Source: Chrysoperla carnea (Eukaryota > Arthropoda > Insecta > Neuroptera > Chrysopidae). Taken from it: a DNA stretch of 64,000 nucleotides. Below the pieces are notes generated by a model. That model was not told where the DNA came from. It searched no databases and was given only the letters and a program-made list of their open reading frames with translations. Location: contig NC_058337.1 of assembly GCF_905475395.1 (NCBI RefSeq), positions 101,922,368-101,986,367 of the forward strand. Direction: 5' to 3'. Position numbers and translations under genes: made by a program. Shown here piece by piece: positions 26,401 to 41,400 of the stretch. The stretch's first letter is position 1; each line of letters opens with the position of its first letter.

Positions 26401-29400
26401 AAATTATGTAGAAGTTATGATTTACAAAGTTAAAGAATATTACGCGAAATATTTAACGCATGTGCAGAATTGAAACTTTATTGTAAATCAAATAAGTCGT
26501 AATTTTATTAAAATGTTGTAATTATGGTTAATTATATTTAGATGTATGAATCGCAAGGTCGAGGTGATCCATTTATTCATGATAAAATTGAAGTGACAGC
26601 GGAAAGTTTTGATGTACAAATTGATGTTTATTTTGCAATGCCAGAGTTTACTCATATTCAGTTTGGTGATCTAAAAGTATCAACTATATACAAGCAAAAA
26701 GTAGGATTGTTCAATCGAAGTGTATATCCTGTCAATTACAGGTAACCAAATTGTCTTTGCGATACAGGAGGTGTCATTTTATTCCACTCTCGGAAATAAT
26801 TACTTGGAAAGCGATATAGAAAAAAATATTTATACAAAAGTTTTATGGGTGGCGATTGTAGGGTGTTGCGAGTGATGGCGATTGCGCCTACAATAAAAAA
26901 ATTTCTATTTTATTATTTCTTCAATATATTACATGTTAAGTCCAAGACATATCCTTCACGCATTCTGTGATATGAAAATGACCAGGTTTACCTGGGAAAT
27001 ATATTAGAATGAGTATTCTGTATTTTGAAATTACAGGATTGACGTAATACCAAATGAAAAACATAATAGTCAAATATTAATGTGGGGTATTGAACCTCCT
27101 GAAGGTATACTACCGAAAGATATTTTAACACCAGTAACATTTGCAATTCTTCCAAAACAAGCAATTGATTTAAATAAATTGGATGTTTTCATGGTATATT
27201 TAACAGACAAAGCAACAAAGACACGTATTGCGCAATTTCCATTACAAGTGTCTTTTACATCGTATTATTCAGAGTAAGTATATATTGTCACTTAAAAATT
27301 AACCCTGAAGGCCTATCGAAAAATTTTACGACAAAGATATTCGGACACTATCGTGTATCTAACGGCTATCTAACGTTAACGCTATCTTTACCGACTTTTT
27401 TTTAAAAAGCTCCTAGAACGTCTAAATTAAATCTGAGAAAAGCTCAAAAAACTTGGATTATATTCTATTCACGCCAATCATCATTTTCCCAAAAATATGT
27501 AATTCTAATGAAGAGATCAAATTTCATTTTCAGATATGAAATATGTCCAAATATACTTGACTTTGGTCCTTTATTGTTAGAAGAGGAAAAGGTTCTTTGC
27601 ATTACATTAAAAAATATTGGAAAATTTCCGTTTGCTTATAAGATTCAAGGTGGTGTAATTGATATCGAGAACAAATTAGCTGGTCGTCAAAGTTCTTATC
27701 GACAGGCTGAAAAAGCAGGAAAAAAAGGAAAAACTAAAGAAAAAAAGGAAAAAACTAAGAATGAAAGTAAAAAACCTGCTAAAAAGGATAAAGCACCGGC
27801 AAGTGGAGAGTATGTTCTAACCAAAAATAAAATTAAAATTTCCGTTTAACTTGTTTTTTATATGTGCAGGCATGATAATATGGGAGCGCCTTTAGTATTT
27901 AGTATTTTTGAAATTGGAAATGTTTCAAATACTGTTGCAGTTGGTGAAGTAAAACAAATTCCAGTTAACTGTCTTGCATCGGAGCTGGGTAAACATGAAG
28001 CTACAATACAAATATTTATATCAGAATGTTTACCACAATTTAATAAATCTGGTCATATTATCACACTCAAAGCTCAGATTGACATTCCCAAAGCGAATTT
28101 ACAAGATTTTGATGCAGTTTTTAGAGAATCATACATATTCAATTCACGTATTGAATTTGAGAATCATCCAAAAAAGGTAAGAAGAAATTTGGCTCTACAA
28201 CATTGTCTTTCAGTGCCTTAAAAAAGCTTTTTCGTGAGAAACTTGGTTCTACAACATTGTCTTTCAGTGCCTTAAAAAAGCTTAAATTTCGCGAGAAACT
28301 TGGCTCTACAACATTGTCTTTCAGTGACTTAAAAAAGCTTAAATTTCGTAAAAATCTGCCCCGTCTTTGATTGTGCCTCAGCTACTCCTAGTTAATTAAC
28401 TTTATACACATTTAGGTTGGATCTTACACTGTCTTCATTAAAAATGATTTACCAGCACTTCGATTTCAACATATATGTTTAAATAAAGAATTCACCACAC
28501 GAATACGGATAAAAAATATCGGAAAAATACCTGCAGTAATTGTGTCAAGTTTATTTGCGTCGAGAGATGCTTTAAAAAGCGGTATAAAAGAGAATGTGGG
28601 ACAAGAAAGTGATACGAATCAAAATCTTTCAATTGGTCCATTTTCAATATCACCAAAAAACTTATATCTTGATCCATATGTGGAAGGAGTTGTAAATGTT
28701 ACATTCCGTCCAATTTCGATACAGAATTTTGAATGTGATTTACTATGTAATTTAGTGTTACCTCATTTTCTTGATCCATGCATGATGACTATCAAGTTAA
28801 TTGGAGATGTAGAGGTACCACATGTAGTTATTGAAGATCCAAAGTTCATTGATGAGAATTATAATTTCACATATCCATTATGTTTAATTGGACAACAATG
28901 CAAAAAGAAATTGATATTAAAAAATATTGGAAATATACCCGCAAAAGTTTCATTACGTTTGACAGACGATAAACAAATATTTTATTTTATAATCGATGAT
29001 ACATTAAAAGAACGTTGTACCTGCATCTCAAAAGAAGAGTGTAAATTTGGTAAGATCTTCTTTGACTAATTCGGGAACCAGCGACTTTCAGGATCAAAAT
29101 TCATTCAGAACGACAGAATATTGCAAAAAATTGCGAAGTTTAAAAAATGATAAAATTTGAAATGATCTCGGAATCTATTCGGTCTACAGAGACAATTCTA
29201 GTCTCATATTGTTACAAATAAATTTCTGTTTTAGAAACTAGTACGACACAAGATTTTATTTTGTCAATAAATTGTGGTGAAACTGTAGATGTGGATGTAG
29301 TTTTTGATTGTAATGCAGTTGGAGTAATTTCAACCACGTTAGAAATGGCGATATTTGACAATCCTTTTGAAAATAAAAAAGTATGATAATTTTCTAAATA

Positions 29401-32400
29401 ATTAATTCTAATAATATCTAAATCTGAAAGAAACTAATTCTAAAAATTTTAATGCCAAGAAAGGATTACATACTAAAATTAAGATCAAATTCGAAATTTT
29501 CGTTACTTGTACCACTCGATTGCTTGCGAAAAAAGACCAAAGTAGCTGCCAACGGACTAAAATTTTAGTTTTTCAGGCACATTAAGCTTCTAAATTAATT
29601 GCCACCAGACTAAAATATTTATCTAATGCGAACAAGGCATTTTATAGCATAAATGAATAAAAATAGAGAACAGAGTGCTACTATACAGCAGCTAGCAAAA
29701 CGAATCTAAATAAGCCTTGTTTATTCTTAGATTACGGTAAATGGCGAAGGATTTAGTGATGATATGATGATAATTGGTTTACCGTTAACTAAATTACGCC
29801 AATCACCTCCTCCATCTTCAGGTCGTAAAAGAGGCGTACAAAAAGTAGCATCCACTATTACATGGGGAGACGGACCAGGAACGACTATATATACTTTAGA
29901 TTTTGGAGCAGGTCATGTAAACGAGCTGCGAGCAATTTATTTCACATTATCTAATTGTACAAATAAATTACAATATTTTGAATTTGTTCCGTCTGAAATA
30001 AATGATTCATCCGTTACATTTAGTCCAGTGTCAGGATTTATGGCTGGTAATGAAAAAAAGGATATAGTAGCAACCTATATTTTATCAGTACCAAGAACTG
30101 ATTATACGGTGAGAGTAATACTATTATTCGATTTTTATTTTTTCTCCCATTCCTAGATCAATCTTCTATTATACAGTGTGATCATTTCAGAAGTATTCAC
30201 TCTTAATCACATCAGATCAAGAGTTATTAAGGGTGGATACTTTTGAAATGATTACACTGTATAAATACGTATTTCAACTATTATGACTACCATGCAGTCA
30301 TTACCAGAATATTTGAATTACTTATATTCATAATTCTCTTTTAAACAGTGTTATAACCGTAAATAACTTGTAAAAAATTATTTTTTATCGAAAGTAGTAT
30401 TGCTTATAACTCCATACTAACTAGATTGCAAATTTAGGGAAAGGTTGAATTAAGAGTAAGTGATGCAATAAATAATTTAACTGGTGATATTCCGGAAGAG
30501 GAAGGTCCACCGATTATACAAGAAAAAAGGTCTGAAAGGAAAGAAAAAGTAAAAGTATCAACAAAATCCACAGCGTAAGAACTCCCTTATAATTTTAAAC
30601 ACTTAAATTTTTCGTGAAAAACTCATATATAAGTTTTCAAATACTTTCAACAAGTTTTAAAAGTTTAACAAATTCATTAATTTGTAGAAAAGTTCGAAAT
30701 ATAGAATTAGAAATACCGAAAACGATTGGTTTGCACAAGATACCCGGAACAGAACGAAGATATGCGATAAACATATCTGCGAATACCAGCTACTCCGAAT
30801 TTACATGTCCAATTGAACATGTTGAATTTGAAAATACTATGATTTTTGAGGTAGACTTTTCAAGAACAATTTTTATCAAGTCAATTTCTTAATGAATGTT
30901 AATAATTTTTTTAGAGACGTGAAATTGAATTTCAAATTACAAATACAGCAGACGTGCCACTAATAATTGACTGGTATTTGAAAGATATTAACAACAGAAT
31001 AAAAAGCTCAAAAACCGATACGAATTTTTCTGATTTACTTGAACCTTACCGATCACCGTCAGCAAGGAATAAAACTAAGCCGAAATTTGCAAAAATTAAA
31101 CAAGGTATGGCTAATTTACAATTACCTTTACAATTTTCCCATATTAAGTAATCCAAATATTATATTTTTGTAGAAAAGTGGTCAGATTTGGAAGCTGATG
31201 TAAACCTATTAAGACAATTATCTTCATCGTTTAGAATTAACGAGGATTATATTGCATTCAATATAACTCCGGATTATATTGAAATTCCTCCAAATCGCCA
31301 ACATACGTTTACCATAACATTTATGCCCCTTGACGCAGTGGCCCATAAATGTTACTTAATATCAGAAATCAAGCATTTGTCACCATCACAACAAAATATT
31401 GTTATTGAATTGACTGGAAATGGTTTATTCCCTTATTGTCATTTTCAAACGGAATTTAGTGACTATATAATAAGTCAACGGCGTAATATGTCGTTACCGC
31501 ACTTAACAAGTGATTGGAAAGTTATTGAATTAAATGTAGTTGGTTTATTCAATACAATTAGCAGGTTGGTTAATTAATCAAAAATATACTTGATACACTC
31601 CCGGCTGCCACGGCAGCCGATTGACTTTGATCAATTTTTTAATTGTATTTGTTTAAACGAATTTAGGGAAAAATAGACTGGCAAAAATAGATCCAGAAAA
31701 ATTGACAAAAAATAAGAAAGTAGATCCGAACTTATTCATAAACTTGTAAATAAAATAGATCCGGATAAAATAGATTCGGAAAAATAGAGCCGCATCCGCT
31801 TTTTTATTAGTCAGATGTGTTTGGAATTTATATTCCCGTATCTGTTTTTCCGGTCTATTTTTTTCTGGTATATTTTTGCCGGATCTATTTTTCTCAGGTC
31901 TATTTTTTTTAATCTATTTTTTCTGGGTCTACTTTTTACGTATGTACTTTTTTTTTGTCTATTTAATTTTCTTAGTCTATTTTTTGAGGGGATATTTTTT
32001 CCGATTATCGGTATGGGTGGTATATTATACAAGGTTTGCATGTCTTACTGCTAAATTTAAGACAACCTGCCTTCTACGGGAGACCTGAAAATGGATGTAG
32101 ACTTTAAAATCATAATTTGAATTTTGCTTTTAAAAATAGACTAGTTCGTCCCGTGAGAAATTCTGGTCCCTTGGCTAAAGTAAGCCGTGGCTTATACGCT
32201 ATACTCGTGGTTAGAATGACGGGAATCGAACCCGCTACCCTAAGCATACCACGTACGGAATTGGTTACACCACGGAATTGGCTTAAGCAAATTTTATTAA
32301 CCACGATTACGAATAATATATTAATTGAGATTATGTTAATCATAATTAAATTAATATGATAGAAAATTAATCAATTTAAATTATCGATTAAAAAATTAGG

Positions 32401-35400
32401 TGATTAATGTCAACACTGAACCATATTATAAATTTCAGAGCATTCAAAATTTTAAATCCCATGGACGATGAAATTTTCTACAGTTGGAATCGAATTCCTG
32501 ATGACTCAATTGACCCCTCATCATATCAACAAGTCAATAAATTTTTGTGTCATAAACCCACAGGATCAATTAAGAAACATCGATATGATGTTGCAGAATT
32601 TAGTTTCTATCCATCTGAGTATGGTATTTTTGAAGATAAATATTTATTCAATTTGGAAAACTATAAATGGACAGCACACTTTTTATTTGTGGCAAACGTT
32701 CGTAAAGCTAATATTTATTGTGAAAATTCCATATTACATTTGAAGCCAACAATTTGTGGTATTATTATACAAGATGCATTGATATTGAAAAATGATGAAA
32801 ATATTGATTTTCCATTTTATTTTGATGAGCGATCAATGTGTTTAGTAGATACTGACAGGAAATTGTTGTTAGATCCCAAAGAAGGAATATTAGCAAGCAA
32901 TTCAGAAACTCCAATTAAGTAAATATATTATTTTTTTAACTTAGAACGCAGGTATTTGGTTAAATCGCAGGTTCTCGGGGTAAATGATGACAAATAGCAT
33001 GTTTTTTTCGTGCCCACAGTTAAAAAAAATGATACTGTGATCACTATGGTTCTCTACCATCGTCATTTATATTTTCAAATAAAAATTTTTCATGAGTTAT
33101 CCGTTTTAATGCTAAAAATTTTTTCCAGAGTGACATATAAGTCTGAACGCAATGGTGAATTCATTTTTGATTTGCGATGTTACGTGAAAGGTCTCGATGA
33201 GCCTCTAAAAATGGTTGTATGTGGCAGTTGCTATAAATTAGATCCAGTAGTTGCATGTACAAGAATGGGTGTACCAAAAGAAACATTACAAATAGGAAAA
33301 CCTTATATTATTACCCAAAATAATGTAATGATGATTTTTCACAAATGTCTTTTTCCTTACTGAATAAAAGTCACGAAAAATCGGTTGCGAATTTTTTTCA
33401 GCATATAATATGACTATTTATATAATGTCCGTAATTTTGGACTCTTAAATTCACACTTCAGTGTAAATAAAATTATCGATTTAATTTCGATAGTTTTTAG
33501 GGTTTCGTACCCAAAAGGTAGTCTCAACGGGACCCTATTACTAAGACTACACCAAGTCACGGTGAATCACGTTTTCTTCATTTCGCGTTATTACAATTAT
33601 ACGATATTAATTAACTAACGCTTATATTAATTAACGCTTTTCAAAAATATCTTACAATCCTGATCACGCAACATAACAAGGAAATTTTGGCGGAATTCTT
33701 GGCGATTTTTTAGAGATCAAGATTAGGAACCATCAATGGCCTTTGTATAATTGAAATGACTTTTTTGAAATCATGACTTACTGTGTATACATCTTCAAAA
33801 ATTTGAATTCTAGGTCTGTGAAGAATTTAATGAGTTTATGGATTTTTCGATCAAAAATAAGGGTAAAACCAAATTCTTTTATGTATGGAGTTTTGATGTG
33901 GTTGAATTAGATGAGAAATTCATGATTCAAATTGAACCAGACAAAGGACATGTGAAGCCTAATTGTACCGAAGTGTGTACAATATTAATAAAAACGCTTA
34001 AAAAAGCGCATGTTGAAAATATACGATTACTTTTAGAAGTAAGTCTTCCCTCAGGAATGAAAACTTACTTGCGCAGGCTAAGATTTTTAACCTACAGGAA
34101 AATAATTTACAAGATTCAAAATGCCTTTCTTGAGATAGAAATTTCCTCTAATAATAAATCCAAAAAATTGTCCCTAAATCTAAAATTTTAAAAAATCAAC
34201 AAGTTAAGAAAAAAATTAAAATAAAATTGACAATGAACTGCGGGCTTCGCGTTTCCCTTGAACGCCTCTTTCCCTATATCACATTTGGTCACGCTAACAA
34301 GTACCCTACTTGCTACCGTTTGTGTGACGTATTTTATGGTCCCTAAGAGAAAGTGCGAAATTATCCATAATTGTTTTGAGAAGGCTTCCACTAAAAACAG
34401 TGTCTAATTTATATAAAATCGATACCATCATATAAATATGAAAGTTCTAAAACTTATATTCTTACTTTTTTGTAATTTTTAGATAGCTTATGGTCCAACG
34501 TATGAAATCTTTCTCAATTTAGATTCATTAGCACCAGCTTTCCAGGTTTCCTTTAAAAAACATAATTTTGGAAAATGTTTTATTCGTCCAGAGCCCATAT
34601 GGTTTTATCAAAAAATATTGCAAATTAAAAACATTGACAACATTCCTTTAACGTAAGTCATATCAATGTAAGAGTGAGACATCGATAGTTTTATGGCTAT
34701 TTCGCCTTGAAATTATTCCTCCTTTAAATTGCTTATTATTTTTATGGCTACATAATTCTATGTCAAAATTGTAAGTTAGAATTTTTTAATTAATTCGGGA
34801 CAGGGGCGTTGCCAGTTAGTGTGTCAGGAGAGGAGAGGTCAGAATTCTGGAGAGATAAAATTTATTGGTGTAAAACGTAAGATATACAATTTTAGAAATT
34901 CCCCTCTGACAGGAGTTACGAGATCGAATCTCGGTGATTGATTGGTACTAAAATTTCGACACTGCCAACTCGAACGTCTTTTTCATGTTTATCTCCCGGT
35001 CTATTATGTAGGTAACAAATTGAAATTTTTAATTTACAGAATTGAGTGTTTAACGAACAGTACATCATTTATAAAAATAGATTATGAATTAACTACAATT
35101 TTACCCAAAGAAACTGTGAGTATAAGAATATTCTTCCAACCACGTGAAAAGAAATTATACAAATATATTGTGACATTTACCATAAATTCTTTGCCATGTG
35201 ATGTTCAATTTGAAGGTGAAGGAATTGATTTAATGGTACAATTGGTCAACCCAAGTGATGCAGTTATTAACTTTGGACGGGTATTAATTAATTAATTGTC
35301 TATTCTTTTAGTATTACGGTTACATTAAGAGAAATTTGTTGAGTGTTTCCCAGCGTGTTTTCCGAAATTTTTTCCTCTAGTAATATACAGTAATAGGAAA

Positions 35401-38400
35401 AAGTTCGGCAACCCTTAAATTACTTTTAAGCGGTTCAAGATAAAGAGCTGAATATGGATTGTTATCGGCCACGCAACCCCCCAATGTAGTTCAAGGTTGA
35501 AGGCACAGGGTTTTGGAAGGGCATTTCAAAACGAATACAACGGATTTTGACCCCGCTTGGTCTGCCTACTAAACACAAACTTTAATTCCATCTCTTGGTT
35601 AATTAGACAGCCTTTATCTTGGCTTGGGCATTTGGCCCCAGAGCACGCTGCACTCGCAATTCTCTTGTGCAGTTACGAACTTCCACAAGATCTAAACATT
35701 TGGCCAGAGACTTTTTATTTTATAGATATAGGATGGCAAATTATTTCAGTTTTTTATATACTTATTATAGGTATTGCTAGATACTATAGCGGAGAAAATT
35801 ATTATGATTCGCAATGCAAGTGTGGAACCAGTCGAAGTTTTAGTGGATTTACACAAAAAATTATCTTTTGTTAAAGATACAAGTATTGCCCCTGTAATTA
35901 AAACAGTTAAGGCAGCATCACCAGACAGCAAGACTACAAAGTAATTAATTCACTTCCAACATTATTTAAGCTTTTTTTTCTCTTTTTAAACTTTTTAACT
36001 CGTTTAATTTTGCTGAAAGAGTAGGAGAACTTATTGTTTGATAATAGCTATAATAAATTAGGTCTCTACCGTTTTTTAAGTAAATCGACAATTTTAGAGA
36101 TGATTTTCCAGTAGTCTTAAAAATTCTAAAGGAAACTTTTTTAAAAATTCCAGCTCTTTTATAATTTTCTTGAAGTTATATGTTTATAATAATTTTGGGG
36201 GGAGGGTGTGAATGCATGCGTTTGGAATTGGAAAAACTTTTAAATTTAAAATAATATTAAGCACATTCCTGTACCACAATTATTTCGGGAAATGCAGCAG
36301 TTTAAAGTCAATTTTGCTTTAGCACTGTGACACTTTTCCAGATTAGCCATTAAAAATGTAAAAATAGACTTGATACCATAACAAAATTTAAAAGTTAAAA
36401 CGAAGAAGTTATTTTAAAGCATATATTTTATACTCTTATATTGCTAGCGCCTGTGAGCGGAAGTATCAGACTGTAAGTAAGACAGCAAATGGATGTTCTT
36501 GGCGCGTGATGTGAGGGAAGCCACATGCCTTCGAAATTTAAAATTCAGTTAGAGTAAATAAAATATATCCATTTTCGGACATGCGTATAAAGCTCGCCGT
36601 TTCGCGACTGCACCGAAGGGGGTTCGCCCCGCTTCATACAATAGAGAATGGATTATTTTTGGCTTCATGATTTGATTACTAGAAAATACCTACAATTTTT
36701 TAAATGAGCTTAAGGTGATTCAGGTTTGATTAATTTTCGGGGAGATAAATTTGTTTGGAATTTAAAAAAGATTTGTTGCTTTTAAAATTAATCTTTTATA
36801 CTATTGATGGGTATGTAAATACGAACAAAATATGTGTATTAAACGTAACAATTCTTTTTCCGTAGAAAAAGTGCTAAGATTGATAAATCGGCAGCAAAAA
36901 GTCCACGTGAAAGTACGCCTAATCCTATGTCACAAATCCAAGATGAGTTAAATACACTTAAAAGTATACGAATCATACCTTCAAAATCAACCGTTATAGC
37001 ACCTAAAAAAGATTTAATACTTAAAATATTATTCAGTCCTGAAACGTTTATACCTCCGTTCGAACAATTATTATCAATTCAAATGGTCGATGATGTTATG
37101 CCACTGTCTTTAATAAAAGGTGAAGCAGTTGGTATGGACGTAACGTTGAGTCAATATTCAATACCTTTTGGAATTGTTACAAAAGGTTGCAAGTTAACAT
37201 CATATTTTCTATTACAAAATAAGGGTGGTGTTGATATTAAATTTAATTGGGAATTTAAAAAACATTCACCGCACTTTTCAATGGAACCAATGTATGGTTT
37301 AGTTGGTGCTGAATCAACAGTCAAACATACCGTAACATTTTGCCCACAAGAATGTAGCTCATGTTTGTTTAGAGCAGAGGCAATTTGTAAAATTGTTGGT
37401 TTAAAAAATAAGCTTATAGTTTTTACTGGACGTTGTGAAGATTTACCAACACCAAGTTCCAGTTTGGTAATGCGATGCCCAGTTCGTGATACACAAATTT
37501 CTATAATTAGTATTCATAATAAGTAAGTTTTTAAAATATTATGCTGGAAAACGTATTGTTAATCCGTTAGTCCTTTTTATCGAAGAAACAATTTGATTTG
37601 CAAAACGATCGTCCAAAGCTAATAAAATAAATTTTTAAAACATCCATCCCAGATCTATTCCATAGTTTAATAATGGAATTAAAAAAATCGATTCTCTCTT
37701 TGGATAAATATTTTACAAGATATAGGTTTCCAGAATCATTTCTTATTCTCTCATCGTCCTGTAATTATTAACAAATGTTCGCTTTTAAATGTTAATTGAA
37801 AAAGTTGCACACTCAAATTCTATTTAGTACATAAATTTGGGAGTATATCTGTTTGCTATATTGGTCAGTTTAATAAAATAATTTAATAAAAACTGTTTTT
37901 CTTTAACCAGTTCAACTACTGAATGGGAACTTATCCCGACTATTTGGGGAGAATATTTTTCTTGCGATGAAAGTATACTAATTGGACCTGGAATGTCTGG
38001 CACTTGTAGTATTTCTTATAAACCTCTGACAATGACTAACAGAGGTGAAAATCATAAGGTATAATAATTATTAAAGTGTAAAAAAATATATTATTAAGTT
38101 TTTTGGCATTGTAGTTTACTAGATCGAATCGTTTATACAGGGTTAGTCATTTTATCAATAAACTAAGCTTTGTTTTTGATGTTAGGGCTATGTGCTATTG
38201 AAATACCCAAATGGAAAAGGCGAATTGCATACTTTATTGGGCGTAGCCGAACATCCAAAACCCGAGGAGGAGAAAACATATAATTTATCAGCCAAAAAAG
38301 ACCATACATTGCAGTTAATTATTCATAATTGGTTGCCTACACAGCAAACATTTAACGTCATTACTGAACAAGCTGAAATAAAATCAGAGAAAAAATCTGA

Positions 38401-41400
38401 CATACCCAAGATAGTGCCTAATTATAAAGTAACTGGCCAGGATTCAATTGAAGTACCTGGTAATTGGGGGAAACAATATTTGTGGACTTTTTATGGATAC
38501 AATGAAGGAACCGTAAAATTTAAGGTAATATAATATGAGTACTTAAATGATCTGTACAAACTTTAAAGAAACTTACTTAATTCGATCATACTTTCTGAAA
38601 GCATGCATTACAATTAGTAATCCTGAATGGGAGGATAAACAGTCTTCACAGGTGTAAAGCTCAATAAAAAAATAAATTCATATAAGTAATTATATCCTAC
38701 TTAATCAGGAGGGTTTAAAATTTATTTTTTAAATCTACTAAAATAAAAATGCACATACGCCAATTTTATGAATATAATTTTCTTCTGAATATAACGGAAA
38801 GTTGAAAGTTATTTTTCACTCATTCTGAGGTATTTTTGGATAGAAAAATATAATGAGCCTTCTTATAATTTCCTTTCTTGGGCAAATGTTACGCGAAATA
38901 TGCTCGGTAACCCCCTTCTCCTATATATGTAAAGTATCCAAATTTTTAGAGAGTTAGCTTAAGTTCGTGAAGACATGGTTTACTCATTAAAAATCCATTT
39001 TTATAAGGATCATACAATAATATCTAAAAAGAAAAACCTTACCTTATCAAAAAATTACCACTTTTAAGACAGCAATTAATTTCGAACATATGCCAATTTA
39101 TATAAAATCGGTTTTCTTATTATATAGATTCTGCACAGAATTATGTTTAGAGTTTAAAACAAACCACAATTTATATTTTAAATGATCAATATCTGTTTGG
39201 AATTTTTGACAAAGCGTTTTATGGATTTTTAATGATGGCTACGTTCGATTTTTTATCATAAATGTCACGGCTACGGGCTACGAAAAGAGATAAACCCACC
39301 AACTTGCCCATAATTTTCCCTGCTTTGTGCTATTTCTAACACTGTACCATAAAAAGATTTGCTCATTGAAAATTTTAAAATTAGGTCATCAGCTCCTCAA
39401 ATATTGCATTTTTTAAGGTTATTTAGAAAGAGTCACCTCAAAAATATAATTGGATATCGGTCATTTCAAAAACCTCATTTTATAAATGGCTGATTCAACT
39501 ATGTTAGAAACTTGTATTTAGTAATCCGATTTGAAATGGACTTGACCTTAATGCGCTAATGAATACTCTTACTCAATTTTATATTGAGTAAGAGATCCTA
39601 CTACTCAGATAACAATATTTTATGTTCAGGTTGTCTTTGTAAATGTGGATACAAATGAATTTCTATACTACATGCTATTAATAAATGTAACGAAATGTGA
39701 GAGTCTAGAAACAATAAAGATATCAACACCAATCCGATTACCCAAGCAATATGATTTAATAATTCATAATCCCTTAAACCAGCCAATAGATTTAGATGGA
39801 ATTTGTCAATCACCTTATATCAAATTTGATACACCATTCAATATTCCACCTAAAGATAAGGTAATATATATATTGTTTTCATTATTACAAGAATTTTTTC
39901 TCTTTTTAAAGTATGTATCATCCAGGTGACCGAGGTTTACCTTGTATCGCGCTCTTTACGTATAAATTTGTCTATTTTTCTTTTGACCTTTACCCGAGGC
40001 GTCTAGCCGATGCCAGGCCCCTTGACAGCTTCTAGTAATGTGTTAAAATTTATAACCGCACAGAGAACATATATTCTCAGTTTCATTACTAAAACGGTGG
40101 TTGGGTCGAATTTTTTCTTAGATATAGACAAGCGCATAACGAAGATGGCAATATTTTGCTATATTCGCTGTTTTTGATGAGTATCTCAAAGTATAAAATA
40201 CAATTTTGTTGGCTACATTATGTGGTCTTTTGCTGCCTAAAAGTTTGCATCAGTAGACATGAATATGGTTTACAGGGAAAAGTTAAATTTTTTGATTATT
40301 TACAAATTCGATCTTTTGATAAATTGGTCCAAAATAAATGTTTCACCCACAAAATAAACTGAAGATTGTATTTTTAACGAAAATGAAGTGCTTTTGTTTA
40401 TAACTTCAAACTGGTATAGTTCGATCAATTATTGATCAATTTCGGTTTCATTCCGAAAAAGCAGGATATCTTAGTTAGCTTCATAGCACGTCGGCTCAAC
40501 ATTAACATTTGTATGTCTAAGGAAACATGGTCCACAAAATTAACAGTAAGATCGAAACTGTAGGTACTTGGTTTTTTTTTTATTTACTTTCGTTTATTAG
40601 ATTTAATTTCTAAAATATATTTTAGGTAAAATTACCAATAATGTATTGTCCTTTGGTAATGGAAAAAGTCGAAGCAAAATTAGAATTGGTTGCTATGCGT
40701 AATCTTGGTTCATATGAATATACACTTGAGTTAAATGGATTGGCACCACTAAGCGAAAAATTACGTACTGTTACAACGTATTTTGGGAAAACTGAATCAA
40801 TATTACTCGAAATATCAACATGTTCTATTGGCAAAAAATTTGAATTCGCAATCACAGTAAGTGAATATTTTTTAATAACAGGATTTGGAGGAAGTTTTTT
40901 CAATGTTTATATATTTAATTGTTATGCGTGAAAAAAATCAATAAAATATTTTTGTAGACCCAAAAATTTTGAATATTATAAGTTAGTTCGCTTGCTACGT
41001 CGGGTGCAAGCTCAGTCTGCTTCCAACGATTAATCAAAAATATGAAATCCTTTTCGACTTAACACATTTCTTTGTGATTTCAGAAATAGCGTCCTTTTGT
41101 ACACGTTTACTACCGCTCTGAAGCCTGATATTAACCAGAGCAGGCTATCAGAAATGTTGAGTTAGATTAAATGTATCATATAAAGTAATATACAATTTTA
41201 CATTTTTCAGTCGTCACATCCAAGTATATTCGTTGTTCCAAGAATGGTCTCTATTCTTAATTCAGGTACAATTACTGTGATGTATGATCCTTATGAATTA
41301 GGAACTACCGAGGGAATTGTTACTGCTGAATCGCCAATTGCTGGGAAATATACGTAAGTGTTTTTGTAGTGATCTAATGATTCTTATTTCTTATTGATTT

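Noticed and set aside
31811-32088. Phe/Leu-rich and Lys/Arg-rich frames on both strands
   Set aside because: Low-complexity translation of the purine/pyrimidine fold-back tract.
32195-32290. tRNA gene on the - strand
   Set aside because: B box and T-arm are good but no D-arm or anticodon arm can be formed; the text is internally repeated, so it is a tRNA-derived repeat.
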